From assembly GCF_002356315.1 (NCBI RefSeq), contig NZ_AP018164.1, positions 3,782,001 to 3,846,000 of the forward strand: a stretch of 64,000 bases of DNA, in the 5' to 3' direction. Positions 8,607-16,294 of the stretch are shown one piece after another. The DNA comes from Mycobacterium shigaense (GTDB lineage: Bacteria; Actinomycetota; Actinomycetes; Mycobacteriales; Mycobacteriaceae). The notes under the pieces are model-generated. The model had not been told where the DNA came from, did no database searches, and saw nothing but the letters and a program-made list of their open reading frames with translations. Every line of letters begins with the position of its first letter. Within the stretch, counting starts at the first letter, position 1. A program made the position numbers and the translations under genes.

Positions 8607-10079
8607 ATGACAGACAATTCCGGCCACCGTTCCTATGACGAGTTGTTCGTGGGAGGGCAATGGCGCAAGCCCGCCAATCCGCAGCAGCTGGCCGTCATCT
8701 CGCCCCACTCCGAAGAGCCGATCGGGCACGTCCAAGTGGCCGGCCCCGAGGACGTCGAAGCCGCCGTGGCGACCGCGCGCCGCGCTTTCGACCACGGCCC
8801 CTGGCCGCGGTTGACGCACGCCGAGCGGATGGCCAAAGTCGAAGAGCTGGCCGCCATTTACGCCGGACACGTCGACGAGATGGCCGACCTGATCACCGAC
8901 GAGATGGGGTCGCCGCGCAGCTTCAGCCGGATGGGTCAGGGGGCGGCCGCGGCGGCGATGATTCACCTCACGCTTGCCGCGGCCCGGGAATTCCCCTGGG
9001 CCGAGCGCCGCCAGGGTGTGCTCGGCGAGGTGCACCTGCACCGGGCCCCGGTCGGGGTGGTCGGGGCGATCGTGCCGTGGAATGTGCCGCAATTCCTGAT
9101 CATGCCCAAGCTGATCCCGGCGCTGATCGCGGGCTGCACGGTCATCATCAAGCCCGCCCCCGAAACGCCCTTGGACGCTTTGTGGCTCGCCGAGATGATC
9201 GAACAGCTCGACCTCCCGGACGGGGTGGTGTCGGTGCTGCCCGGCGGCACCGATGTGGGCGAGGCACTGGTGCGCCACGCGGGTGTCGACAAGATCGCGT
9301 TCACCGGCTCCAGCGCCGTCGGGCGCCGCATCGCCGCCCTGTGTGGCGAACAGCTCAAACGGGTGAGCCTGGAACTCGGCGGCAAGTCGGCGGCAATCGT
9401 CCTCGACGACGCGGACTTCGGCAAGACGGTGGCCGGACTGAAGTCGGCCAGCCTGATGAACAACGGGCAAGCCTGCGTCGCGCAGACCCGAATCCTGGTC
9501 AGCGAGCAGCGCCATGACGAGTTCGTCGACGCGTTGGCCGGCATGATGTCGGGGCTGAACGTCGGAGACCCCACCGACGAGACCACCGACATCGGCCCCC
9601 TTTTCGCCCAGCGGCATCAACGCCAGGTCCAGGAGTACATCCGGTCCGGGCAGAGCGAGGGCGCCCGCATCGTGCTCGGCGGCCTGAACACCGGCGAAGA
9701 GCGCGGCTGGTACGTGCGCCCGACGCTGTTCGTCGATGCCACCAACGACATGCGCATCGCCCGCGAGGAGATTTTCGGCCCGGTGTTGACCGTGCTGCGC
9801 TACCGCGACGAAGAGGACGCGCTGCGCATCGCCAACGAAAGCGACTACGGGCTGGCCGGTTCGGTGTGGACCGCGGACATCGCCCACGGCCTCGAGATCG
9901 CCGCCCGAGTGCGGGCCGGCACTTACGGCATCAACATGTACACGCTCGACATCGGCAGCCCGTTCGGCGGTTTCAAGCACTCGGGCATCGGACGCGAGTT
10001 CGGGCCCGAAGGCCTCGACGAATACGTGGAGCTGCAGACCGTGATCGCCGGCGGAAAGATGCCCCCGCTGAACGACTGA
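8607..10079 (+). CDS. NAD(P)+-dependent aldehyde dehydrogenase
   Basis: 490-residue ALDH-superfamily enzyme that oxidises an aldehyde to the carboxylic acid. The key residues are present: N159 in PWNV, general base E256 in SLELGGK and nucleophile C290 in NNGQACV, plus the GFTG-like cofactor segment FTGSSAVG. Start at ATG 8607, preceded by AGGAAG at 7 nt; an upstream in-frame ATG at 8577 has no good ribosome site. The stop lies 3 bp from the convergent MaoC stop. It is likely to oxidise an aldehyde made by one of the neighbouring oxygenases before CoA ligation. Confidence 0.95.
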   Translation: MTDNSGHRSYDELFVGGQWRKPANPQQLAVISPHSEEPIGHVQVAGPEDVEAAVATARRAFDHGPWPRLTHAERMAKVEELAAIYAGHVDEMADLITDEMGSPRSFSRMGQGAAAAAMIHLTLAAAREFPWAERRQGVLGEVHLHRAPVGVVGAIVPWNVPQFLIMPKLIPALIAGCTVIIKPAPETPLDALWLAEMIEQLDLPDGVVSVLPGGTDVGEALVRHAGVDKIAFTGSSAVGRRIAALCGEQLKRVSLELGGKSAAIVLDDADFGKTVAGLKSASLMNNGQACVAQTRILVSEQRHDEFVDALAGMMSGLNVGDPTDETTDIGPLFAQRHQRQVQEYIRSGQSEGARIVLGGLNTGEERGWYVRPTLFVDATNDMRIAREEIFGPVLTVLRYRDEEDALRIANESDYGLAGSVWTADIAHGLEIAARVRAGTYGINMYTLDIGSPFGGFKHSGIGREFGPEGLDEYVELQTVIAGGKMPPLND

Positions 10080-10082
10080 GCG

Positions 10083-10529
10083 TCAAGGGTTTTCGGGCAC
10101 CTGCAGGGTGAGTTCGACCGGGCAGCACAGCGCGCCGTACTGGTTGGTGATTTCGAGTTGAATGTCGACCAGGCAGCGCGGCGGATCCACCGAGTCGTCG
10201 CGGCGCTTGGCCACCGCGCGGCCGCGGCCGATCATCGTGTCACCGGCATACACCGACGCGGCCAGCCGCAGGGATCGGCGCACCACGCGGCTGCGCGGGC
10301 CCGCCCAGTCGGTCGCGACGCGGTCGGCAAAGCCGGCCAGGTGCATGGTGTTGAGGTAAATCGTTGGATTGCCCTGGCTTTGGGCGTAATTCGGGTCGAA
10401 ATGTCCGGGGAAGTAATCCCAGGTGGCCCCGGCGTTCTCGACCACTCGCTGATAGCTGATGTGGTCGACTACCTCGGGCAGCTCGACGGGAACGGTGATC
10501 TCGTCCCAGTTGAGGTCCGCACCGCTCAC
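10083..10529 (-). CDS. MaoC-like enoyl-CoA hydratase, catalytic half
   Basis: 148-residue single hotdog domain. The family's Asp-x4-His dyad is seen as DYFPGH. GTG start overlaps the stop of the upstream gene (GTGA), so the two are translationally coupled. The partner is a FAS1-type dehydratase domain of the same hotdog fold. The arrangement matches heterodimeric hydratases of actinobacteria such as ChsH1/ChsH2 of cholesterol side-chain degradation, where one chain carries the catalytic dyad. Inferred role: hydration of the enoyl-CoA made by the nearby FadE dehydrogenases. Confidence 0.85.
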   Translation of the reverse strand: MSGADLNWDEITVPVELPEVVDHISYQRVVENAGATWDYFPGHFDPNYAQSQGNPTIYLNTMHLAGFADRVATDWAGPRSRVVRRSLRLAASVYAGDTMIGRGRAVAKRRDDSVDPPRCLVDIQLEITNQYGALCCPVELTLQVPENP

Positions 10530-11056
10530 CCCGGCGTCCCGGGGGTGAAGCGCAACAAGGTGTTGCGGCAGGTGGCGACGACGGCTCCGTCCTGACGGCG
10601 ATAGGTCTCCAGCGTCTCGACGAAATGGCCTACGCCCAGCCGGGTTTGCTTCTCCGGCGACACCGACACCAGCTCCTCGACGGCGGTGAGCAGATCGCCC
10701 TCGACGATGGGATGCACGAACTCGACCTCGTTGGCCGCGTTGATGAAGGTAGTGCCGGGCAATGGCACGCGCAGGACGATCGACACCGTCGGCGGCCGGC
10801 CACCCGGCTGCCAGGGCGGAGATATCAGCCATCCCATCAACAGGGCCGGCGGGGCCGCCAGGCCGCCCCAGGTCCGCCGCGCGAATTCGGGATCCCAATA
10901 CGAGCGATTGCCGTCGCGGACCATGGCGGCGAATAGCTGGATGCGCGCCGCGCTGACCGGTGTCGCCGCGGTGCGCGGCGGGGTTGCCTGCCCCACCATC
11001 CGCAGCGCGTCCTCGTAGCTGCCAAAGGCCATTTGGTAGCTGCGGTCGGAATCCAC
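10526..11056 (-). CDS. FAS1-like dehydratase / MaoC N-terminal-type hotdog protein
   Basis: 176 residues from a GTG at 11056 (VDSDRSYQMAFGS), 13 bp after the stop of the upstream NTF2 gene. The hotdog signature DGNRSYWDPEFA aligns with DGNxxHxD, but with Tyr at the His position, as in the non-catalytic half of split hydratases. It ends with an overlap onto the MaoC gene. It is expected to form the binding-pocket subunit of a two-chain hydratase. A longer in-frame start overlapping the NTF2 gene is possible but less likely. Confidence 0.82.
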   Translation of the reverse strand: MDSDRSYQMAFGSYEDALRMVGQATPPRTAATPVSAARIQLFAAMVRDGNRSYWDPEFARRTWGGLAAPPALLMGWLISPPWQPGGRPPTVSIVLRVPLPGTTFINAANEVEFVHPIVEGDLLTAVEELVSVSPEKQTRLGVGHFVETLETYRRQDGAVVATCRNTLLRFTPGTPG

Positions 11057-11069
11057 GTAGCGCGCCCGC

Positions 11070-11495
11070 TTACATGACGAGCGGGTGCCGGCTGGGCACC
11101 ACATCCCACGCGAGATTGCGGGACGTGAAATACCAGCCGCCACGCTCGTAGATCAGTTCGTCGTGGAACGCCCCGGTGGCCCGCAGGGTGGTGTCGCCGT
11201 AGGCGGCGGCGAAAAGCACAGCGACGCAACGCTGGGTGGCGTTGACCCCGTCGACGTGGATCTCGTGATCGACGGTGACCAGTCTTGCTCCGTCGCCGCC
11301 CTCGAAGGCGTGCCGCAGGTCGGAAAACCGCTCGCCGTCGCGCACAAAGGTGGCGCCGGAGTGGCGGAAGGTGGCGATCCAGCGGTCGCGGTCGCCGTCG
11401 GAGTAGGCTCGATTGTGCCGCGCGTTGAGGTTGAGAATTCCGTCCCGCCCCGTCGCTGCCTGCAGGAATTGATCTTGCTGATATGTCAACGTCAT
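11070..11495 (-). CDS. SnoaL/NTF2-like small protein
   Basis: 141 residues from ATG. The alpha+beta cone pattern, with NARHNRAYSDGDRDRW near the N-terminus and GAFHDELIYERGGWYF near the C-terminus, is typical of SnoaL-type cyclases/isomerases and of dioxygenase small subunits. No catalytic residues can be named. It heads a short run with the split hydratase and follows the FadD gene by 65 bp, where an ATGTAA-N12-TTACAT repeat occurs. It could be an isomerase, a hydratase or an oxygenase accessory. Two more NTF2-like genes lie in the window (15.6 and 58.4 kb). Confidence 0.8.
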   Translation of the reverse strand: MTLTYQQDQFLQAATGRDGILNLNARHNRAYSDGDRDRWIATFRHSGATFVRDGERFSDLRHAFEGGDGARLVTVDHEIHVDGVNATQRCVAVLFAAAYGDTTLRATGAFHDELIYERGGWYFTSRNLAWDVVPSRHPLVM

Positions 11496-11537
11496 CGTGG
11501 CTCCCCGGCCTCTCTACGAAATGACAAAGAAAAACTC

Positions 11538-11561
11538 ATGTAACCCCAACTTAACTTACAT
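11538..11561. promoter_or_regulatory. Inverted repeat ATGTAA-N12-TTACAT
   Basis: Six-bp arms (11538-11543 and 11556-11561) lie between the fadD stop and the NTF2 start, 43 bp upstream of the latter. This may be an operator for an internal promoter of the NTF2-hydratase genes. Confidence 0.35.
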
Positions 11562-13144
11562 CAGCGGCTCACGATATAGCCGTAACTTTCCCGATCCCAG
11601 ACGCCGGAATTCAATCCCCGAGCGCGCAACAAATCTTTACGTATACGCCCGATGACGTTCTTGGGAAGTTCACCGACCGTCTCCACGTAGCGCGGCACGC
11701 AGAAGTAGGGCATGCGGGCGGCACAGAAGTCGAGCAGCTCGGCGCAGTCCAGCTCGACACCGGGCGTCAGCACGACGATCAGCAGGATGTCGTCTTCGCC
11801 CAGATCGCTGGGCACCCCGATCACCGCGGCTTCGGCGACGGCCGGGTGGCCCATTACCACCGCCTCCACCTCGACCGAGGAAACATTCTCGCCGCGGCGG
11901 CGCAGCGAATCTTTGATGCGGTCCACATAAGTCAGGTTCTGATCCGCGTCGAGCCGGCCGAGATCGCCGGTGCGAAACCATTCCGGGTGCGGGTCCACTC
12001 GCGACCCCTCACCCACATAGCCTTCGCTCATCACGTACGGATACCGCGGCCGGCAGGTGATCTCGCCGACGACCCCGGGGGGCAACCCAGTGCCGTCCGG
12101 GTCGACGATGCGCACGTCGAAGTTCGGGTTGGACCGGCCCGACGCACCCGGAACCCCTTCGTCGGCAACGCCTTTGACGGCGATCGGAAAGGCCTCGGTC
12201 ATCCCGTACATGGTGACGATGCGACAGCCGTAACGCTTCTCGATCGCGCGGTAGGAGTCGGCGGCGATCGGCGCGGCCGAGATGAACCGCAGCGGCAGTC
12301 GGGCGTCGCACGAATCGGCGGGCAGATTCTGCAACATCGACACCATCGCGCCGGCGCCGACGAACCCGACCGCACCCCGGGCGCGCACGTCGTCCCAGAC
12401 CTCGCCGGGGCGAAAGGCCTGCGCCAGCACCGTCGTTCCGCCGACCAACATCGGGGCCAGCACGCTGGGTGCCGCGCTCAGATGAAACAGCGGCATCGCA
12501 GTCCACAGCGCCTCGCCCGCGCCGAACTCCCACGCCGAAGCCGCGGTCGCGGCGACGGTGAACAGGTAATCCCAGGTGGTGGCAACCGCTTTCGACGGCC
12601 CGGTGGTGCCCGAGGTGTAGAACAGCGCTCCCACCTCCCCCGCCGCGGCCGGGCTGTCCGCGCAGCGGACAACCCCGGCGTTCAGGGTTGCACGCAGCGA
12701 ATCATCCTGCACCACAACGCCTGTCATGGTGTGCAACGCAGCGGCGACGTCGTCGACACGGGCACAACGTTCGGGATCGGTGAGGATGACCTTGGCCCGC
12801 GCCAGGCGCAGGGTATGCAACAGGAACTCGCCCTTGTTGGCCGCGTTGATCGCCGCGCTGACCGCCCCGATGCGCGCCGCGCCCAGCCAGAAATAGACCC
12901 ATTCCGGGCAGGTGCCGGTGAACAACGCGATGCCGTCACCCCGGCCGACACCCAGCCCGGTCAGCAGGGTTGCCGCCGCGACCGAGCGCTGCCGCATCTG
13001 TTCGAAGGTGATGTCGGTGCCGGCGATCGACATCATCACCCGGTCGGGATGCTGCTCGGCCCGGCGATCCAGCACCGCCGGCACGGTGAACCGGTCGACG
13101 CCGAAGTCGGAGGGCCGTGGCGGTCCACTCCGCTCAGCGCACAT
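11561..13144 (-). CDS. Acyl-CoA/AMP ligase (FadD-type)
   Basis: 527-residue class I adenylate-forming enzyme that activates a carboxylic acid with ATP and CoA. The P-loop motif YTSGTTGPSK, the YGMTE motif, the hinge and GD motif (FRTGDLGR, DRIKDSLRRRGEN), and a C-terminal PKNVIGRIRK lysine region are visible. Start ATG overlaps the stop of the upstream KshA-like gene (ATGA), so both are coupled. The substrate is probably an acid derived from the compound attacked by that oxygenase. Confidence 0.93.
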   Translation of the reverse strand: MCAERSGPPRPSDFGVDRFTVPAVLDRRAEQHPDRVMMSIAGTDITFEQMRQRSVAAATLLTGLGVGRGDGIALFTGTCPEWVYFWLGAARIGAVSAAINAANKGEFLLHTLRLARAKVILTDPERCARVDDVAAALHTMTGVVVQDDSLRATLNAGVVRCADSPAAAGEVGALFYTSGTTGPSKAVATTWDYLFTVAATAASAWEFGAGEALWTAMPLFHLSAAPSVLAPMLVGGTTVLAQAFRPGEVWDDVRARGAVGFVGAGAMVSMLQNLPADSCDARLPLRFISAAPIAADSYRAIEKRYGCRIVTMYGMTEAFPIAVKGVADEGVPGASGRSNPNFDVRIVDPDGTGLPPGVVGEITCRPRYPYVMSEGYVGEGSRVDPHPEWFRTGDLGRLDADQNLTYVDRIKDSLRRRGENVSSVEVEAVVMGHPAVAEAAVIGVPSDLGEDDILLIVVLTPGVELDCAELLDFCAARMPYFCVPRYVETVGELPKNVIGRIRKDLLRARGLNSGVWDRESYGYIVSR

Positions 13145-14253
13145 CAGGCCTGCGCGGCCGCCGGGTCCGGTTCCCCCGCGGCGGTGTAGCCGAAATCGGT
13201 GGACGAGGGCTCGGAGCCCGGGTAGAAGCGATGCGCCCAGCGGCGCAGGGCGGCGTAGTCGTGTGCCTCTTCGGGGGCCAGGTTCGGCTTCTCCAGGTAT
13301 TTCATGTTCTCCCAGGTGAAGAAGTCCTGCTTGATGACCTCCTGCTGCAGCGCCAGGAATTTCGCGGCGCGTCCAGTGGGCGCATCGCCGCCGTCGCCGG
13401 GTTCTCGGATGGAAGCCTGGGTGTAGAAGTAGTCGGTGTAGTCCTCGTCGACCGGCGTTTGCCCGGTGACCTGGACGGTGGCGACCAGCTCGCTGGGGAA
13501 GCGGACCACACCCAGGCCGAGCGAGTAGTTGTCGTAGATGATCTTCGCGTCGACCGGGCCGTTCGGGGTCAGCCAGGTGGATGCGCGGCCGCCGCCGAAA
13601 TGGGCGTTGACGTTGGCGTGCAGGTGATAGCCCGACACCTCGAACGACGCGGTGGTGGCCGGGTTGGCGGCCTTGTGTACGTATTGGACGTGGTAAGGAT
13701 CCGCGGCGTTCTCGATGATCATCTGCGGGTGCACCTTGACCCGGTTGACCATCTGCGTGTGCGGGTGCAGCGGGTAGTACTCGCCCGTTTCCAGTTCGGG
13801 CAGCACGGGCGGTTGCCAGTACGGCGCCCGGCCGTGGCGCTCGTGCCAGACGAGGATGAAGCCGTACCACTCCACGGCCGGGTACGTGCGGATGCGGACG
13901 TTGTTCTTGCAACCGATCTTGCTGTAGGGGATCAGCGCGTTGGTCCCGTCGCCGCGCCACTGCCAACCATGCCAGGGGCACACGATGTTCTCGTCTTCGA
14001 CGGTGCCGCCGACCCCGAGGTTGGCGCCCAGGTGCTGGCAGTACGCGTCGAGCACGTTGACCTTGCCCGACGCGGTGCGGAACAGCACCAGCTCTTCGCC
14101 GAAGTAGTGCAGACGCTTGACGACGCCGGGCGCCACGTCGTCGGCGAAGGCGACGATAAACCACCCCGTCGGGAATCGGTAGGTGGACAACGCAATGCCG
14201 GACGAACCGAACTCGCGTTCCGACGGGTCCGGCTCTGAAAACGTATCGGTCAC
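13144..14253 (-). CDS. KshA-like Rieske monooxygenase oxygenase subunit
   Basis: 369 residues from GTG 14253, which has a GGAG ribosome site. Rieske ligands are CQH (C72, H74) and CPWH (C92, H95). The mononuclear iron motif is seen as ENAADPYHVQYVH (H188, H193), and the long helical C-terminus resembles 3-ketosteroid 9-alpha-hydroxylase (KshA) and related oxygenases. It is not the orthologue inside the known cholesterol cluster: the neighbours differ. It probably hydroxylates a polycyclic or alicyclic CoA-linked or acid substrate and needs an external reductase. It opens a coupled unit with fadD and is divergent from a P450. Confidence 0.9.
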   Translation of the reverse strand: MTDTFSEPDPSEREFGSSGIALSTYRFPTGWFIVAFADDVAPGVVKRLHYFGEELVLFRTASGKVNVLDAYCQHLGANLGVGGTVEDENIVCPWHGWQWRGDGTNALIPYSKIGCKNNVRIRTYPAVEWYGFILVWHERHGRAPYWQPPVLPELETGEYYPLHPHTQMVNRVKVHPQMIIENAADPYHVQYVHKAANPATTASFEVSGYHLHANVNAHFGGGRASTWLTPNGPVDAKIIYDNYSLGLGVVRFPSELVATVQVTGQTPVDEDYTDYFYTQASIREPGDGGDAPTGRAAKFLALQQEVIKQDFFTWENMKYLEKPNLAPEEAHDYAALRRWAHRFYPGSEPSSTDFGYTAAGEPDPAAAQA

Positions 14254-14301
14254 GACTGCTCCGTATCCCACGCGGCGACGCACCGCGGTTCGACGACAAG
14301 G

Positions 14302-14320
14302 TCTATTTTTACTATTTTAG
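14302..14320 (+). promoter_or_regulatory. 19-bp shared promoter motif, copy 2
   Basis: TCTATTTTTACTATTTTAG lies in the 130-bp divergent region between the KshA-like gene and the P450. TATTTT may serve as -10. Pattern matches the copies at 8536, 18736 (minus), 21240 and 43415. Confidence 0.55.
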
Positions 14321-14383
14321 GCATTGAACGTCAACGCGGGCGCCGCCAGGTGTCCCCGAAGCACCGAGCGAGCGAGGTTGAAA

Positions 14384-15619
14384 ATGACTGCTGCTGCGGT
14401 GGACCTATCCGATTTCGCCTTGTGGCGGAACGGTTTTCCCGACGATCTATTCGCCGACCTGCGCCGTGACAACCCGCTGTTCCGCCACGATCTGACGCCG
14501 GGTGTCGCCGACACCGTTCGGCGCCAGTTCTGGGTCGCCACCAAACACCGGCACGCGGTCCGGCTGCACCGCGACACCGAGTCGTTCACCGCCGCCGACG
14601 GCCCACTGATCCAGCCGGTCGCCATGTTCTCGTCGTCCCCGACGATCATCACGCTGGACCCACCCGAGCTGAACAAGCGCCGCAAACTCATCTCGAACGC
14701 GTTCAACCCGCGAGCCATCGCGAAGCTGGAGGCCGGCATTCGGGCACGGGCCGCCACGATGATCGACGGCCTGCTTGCCAAGAGCGGCGGGGACTGGATC
14801 GACGACGTCGCCGACGCGCTGCCGATGACGGTGATCGGCGACATCATCGGCATCCCGGACGAAGACCGGCCGCGGATCTTCGACGTCTTCGACCGCATCC
14901 TCAAGGCGCTTGCGCCCGAGACCCGCCCGAGCGGGCACGTCGAACTCGAGCTCTTCGCCGAGGTGTTCACCTACGCCATGGAGCTCACCGCCGAAAAACG
15001 CCGCAATCCCACCGACGACATCTGGAGCACGCTGGCGACCGCGGTGATCACCGGCGACGACGGCGAGCAATTCCGGCTGCCCGAAAACGAACTCGAGTTC
15101 TTCTTCTTCGTGCTGGCGTTCGCCGGCAGTGACACCACCAAGAACGCACTCGCCATCGGGCTGCAGGCCTTGGTCGCCAACCCCGAGCAGATCGAACGCT
15201 ACCGCGACGACGAGACCGTGCGGTCGAGCGCCGTCGAGGAGGTGCTGCGCTGGGCCTCGCCCGTGGCGTACTGGACGCGCACCGCGAAGGTCGACGTCCA
15301 GATGGACGGCCAGCGCATTCCCGCGGGCGACCGCGTGGTGTCGATGTTGCGCTCGGCCAACCGCGACGAGGACGTCTTCCCCTCCCCCTTCACCTTTGAC
15401 ATCGGCCGGCAACCCAACCCCCATGTCGCTTTCGGCGGTGGCGGGGCGCACCACTGCCTGGGCGCGATGCTGGCGCGCGCCGAACTGCGTGCGGTGCTCG
15501 ACGAGCTGTTGCTGCGCTGCGGCGACATCGCGATCGGGCCCGCCAAGGTCGCGTATCCGAACCTGACGACCAACATGTCGATCTACGACGAAATGGCGAT
15601 CTCGCTGACCGAGCGCTGA
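14384..15619 (+). CDS. Cytochrome P450 monooxygenase
   Basis: 411 residues from ATG 14384. P450 signatures: I-helix oxygen-activation segment AGSDTT (about 247-252), ExxR as EVLR (E286, R289) and haem loop FGGGGAHHCLG with proximal C358. It is soluble, as for bacterial P450s. Electrons could come from the small ferredoxin at 16.1 kb, which is on the opposite strand but in the same co-regulated region. The stop is 1 bp from the convergent NTF2 stop. The CYP subfamily cannot be given without alignment. Confidence 0.95.
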   Translation: MTAAAVDLSDFALWRNGFPDDLFADLRRDNPLFRHDLTPGVADTVRRQFWVATKHRHAVRLHRDTESFTAADGPLIQPVAMFSSSPTIITLDPPELNKRRKLISNAFNPRAIAKLEAGIRARAATMIDGLLAKSGGDWIDDVADALPMTVIGDIIGIPDEDRPRIFDVFDRILKALAPETRPSGHVELELFAEVFTYAMELTAEKRRNPTDDIWSTLATAVITGDDGEQFRLPENELEFFFFVLAFAGSDTTKNALAIGLQALVANPEQIERYRDDETVRSSAVEEVLRWASPVAYWTRTAKVDVQMDGQRIPAGDRVVSMLRSANRDEDVFPSPFTFDIGRQPNPHVAFGGGGAHHCLGAMLARAELRAVLDELLLRCGDIAIGPAKVAYPNLTTNMSIYDEMAISLTER

Positions 15620-15620
15620 G

Positions 15621-16061
15621 TCAGTACGGCGCCGGTGTATTGCCGAACGCGGCCATCACCGCCAACGGATCCAGATAGTCGCGCCAGTGCGCGATCTTGC
15701 GGTCCTTGATCGTGATCACCGAGATGAACCGATTTACATAGGGCCTGCCTGTGCTCAGCACCGTGCCATGCATGGTGTATTCGAGGATTACCGCGGACTT
15801 TGTGGGGTCGTAGTAGCGATACACCTCGCTGCTGCCGCTTTGCACGATCGAATCACCGTAGCCGGAGTACAGCTCGGCCAGCGCCTCGCGCCCGATGATT
15901 CGCCTGGGGTAAGTCGGAACGGTGATGACGTACTCGACCACCACGTCCTCGGCATGGATATCGAAAAAGTCGGTCCCATCGACCAATCCGTCGAGTGAAC
16001 CGATGACCAGTTCGAAGTAGGGCCGCATCGCCGCGTACTTCGCCATGTCTCGCGACGACAT
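15621..16061 (-). CDS. SnoaL/NTF2-like protein
   Basis: 146 residues from ATG 16061, preceded by a strong AAGGAGGCG site; a TTG one codon upstream is less likely. Motifs such as FFDIHAEDVVVEY and GREALAELYSGYG are typical of the SnoaL-like fold (polyketide cyclase, ketosteroid isomerase-like, limonene epoxide hydrolase-like). The catalytic chemistry cannot be assigned. It is the last gene of a unit with the fused CaiB transferase and the ferredoxin, 27 bp after the ferredoxin stop. Confidence 0.82.
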   Translation of the reverse strand: MSSRDMAKYAAMRPYFELVIGSLDGLVDGTDFFDIHAEDVVVEYVITVPTYPRRIIGREALAELYSGYGDSIVQSGSSEVYRYYDPTKSAVILEYTMHGTVLSTGRPYVNRFISVITIKDRKIAHWRDYLDPLAVMAAFGNTPAPY

Positions 16062-16088
16062 CAACGCCTCCTTTTCGCTGGTGCTGAG

Positions 16089-16280
16089 TCACTCCTGGAT
16101 GCGCAGCGCGGCCTTGGGACATTGCTCCACCGCGGCGCGGACGTCGATCTCGCGGTCGGGCGCCACCGGGCCCTCCGCGATCTGCACCACGTCCTGGTCG
16201 CCCAGCTCGAATACGTCGGGGGCGAGCGATTCGCAGAAGCCCTGGGCCTCACATAGATTCGGGTCGACGGTCACGCGCAT
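16089..16280 (-). CDS. P450-type [3Fe-4S] ferredoxin
   Basis: 63-residue single-cluster ferredoxin. The ligand pattern is CEAQGFC then CP (C10, C16, C54), with Gln where a fourth cysteine would sit in [4Fe-4S] relatives. This non-Cys variant is known for mycobacterial ferredoxins that feed P450s. Start is taken at ATG 16280, which has GTGAGG upstream; a six-codon longer ATG at 16298 overlaps the CaiB stop (ATGA) and may be the coupled start. It is the only such ferredoxin in a window with four P450s. Confidence 0.9.
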   Translation of the reverse strand: MRVTVDPNLCEAQGFCESLAPDVFELGDQDVVQIAEGPVAPDREIDVRAAVEQCPKAALRIQE

Positions 16281-16294
16281 CGGTTGCCTCACTC

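Noticed and set aside
13144..14253. Calling the Rieske gene KshA itself
   Set aside because: The motifs fit the family, but the sequence outside them differs clearly and the kstD/hsa neighbours are absent; kept as KshA-like only.
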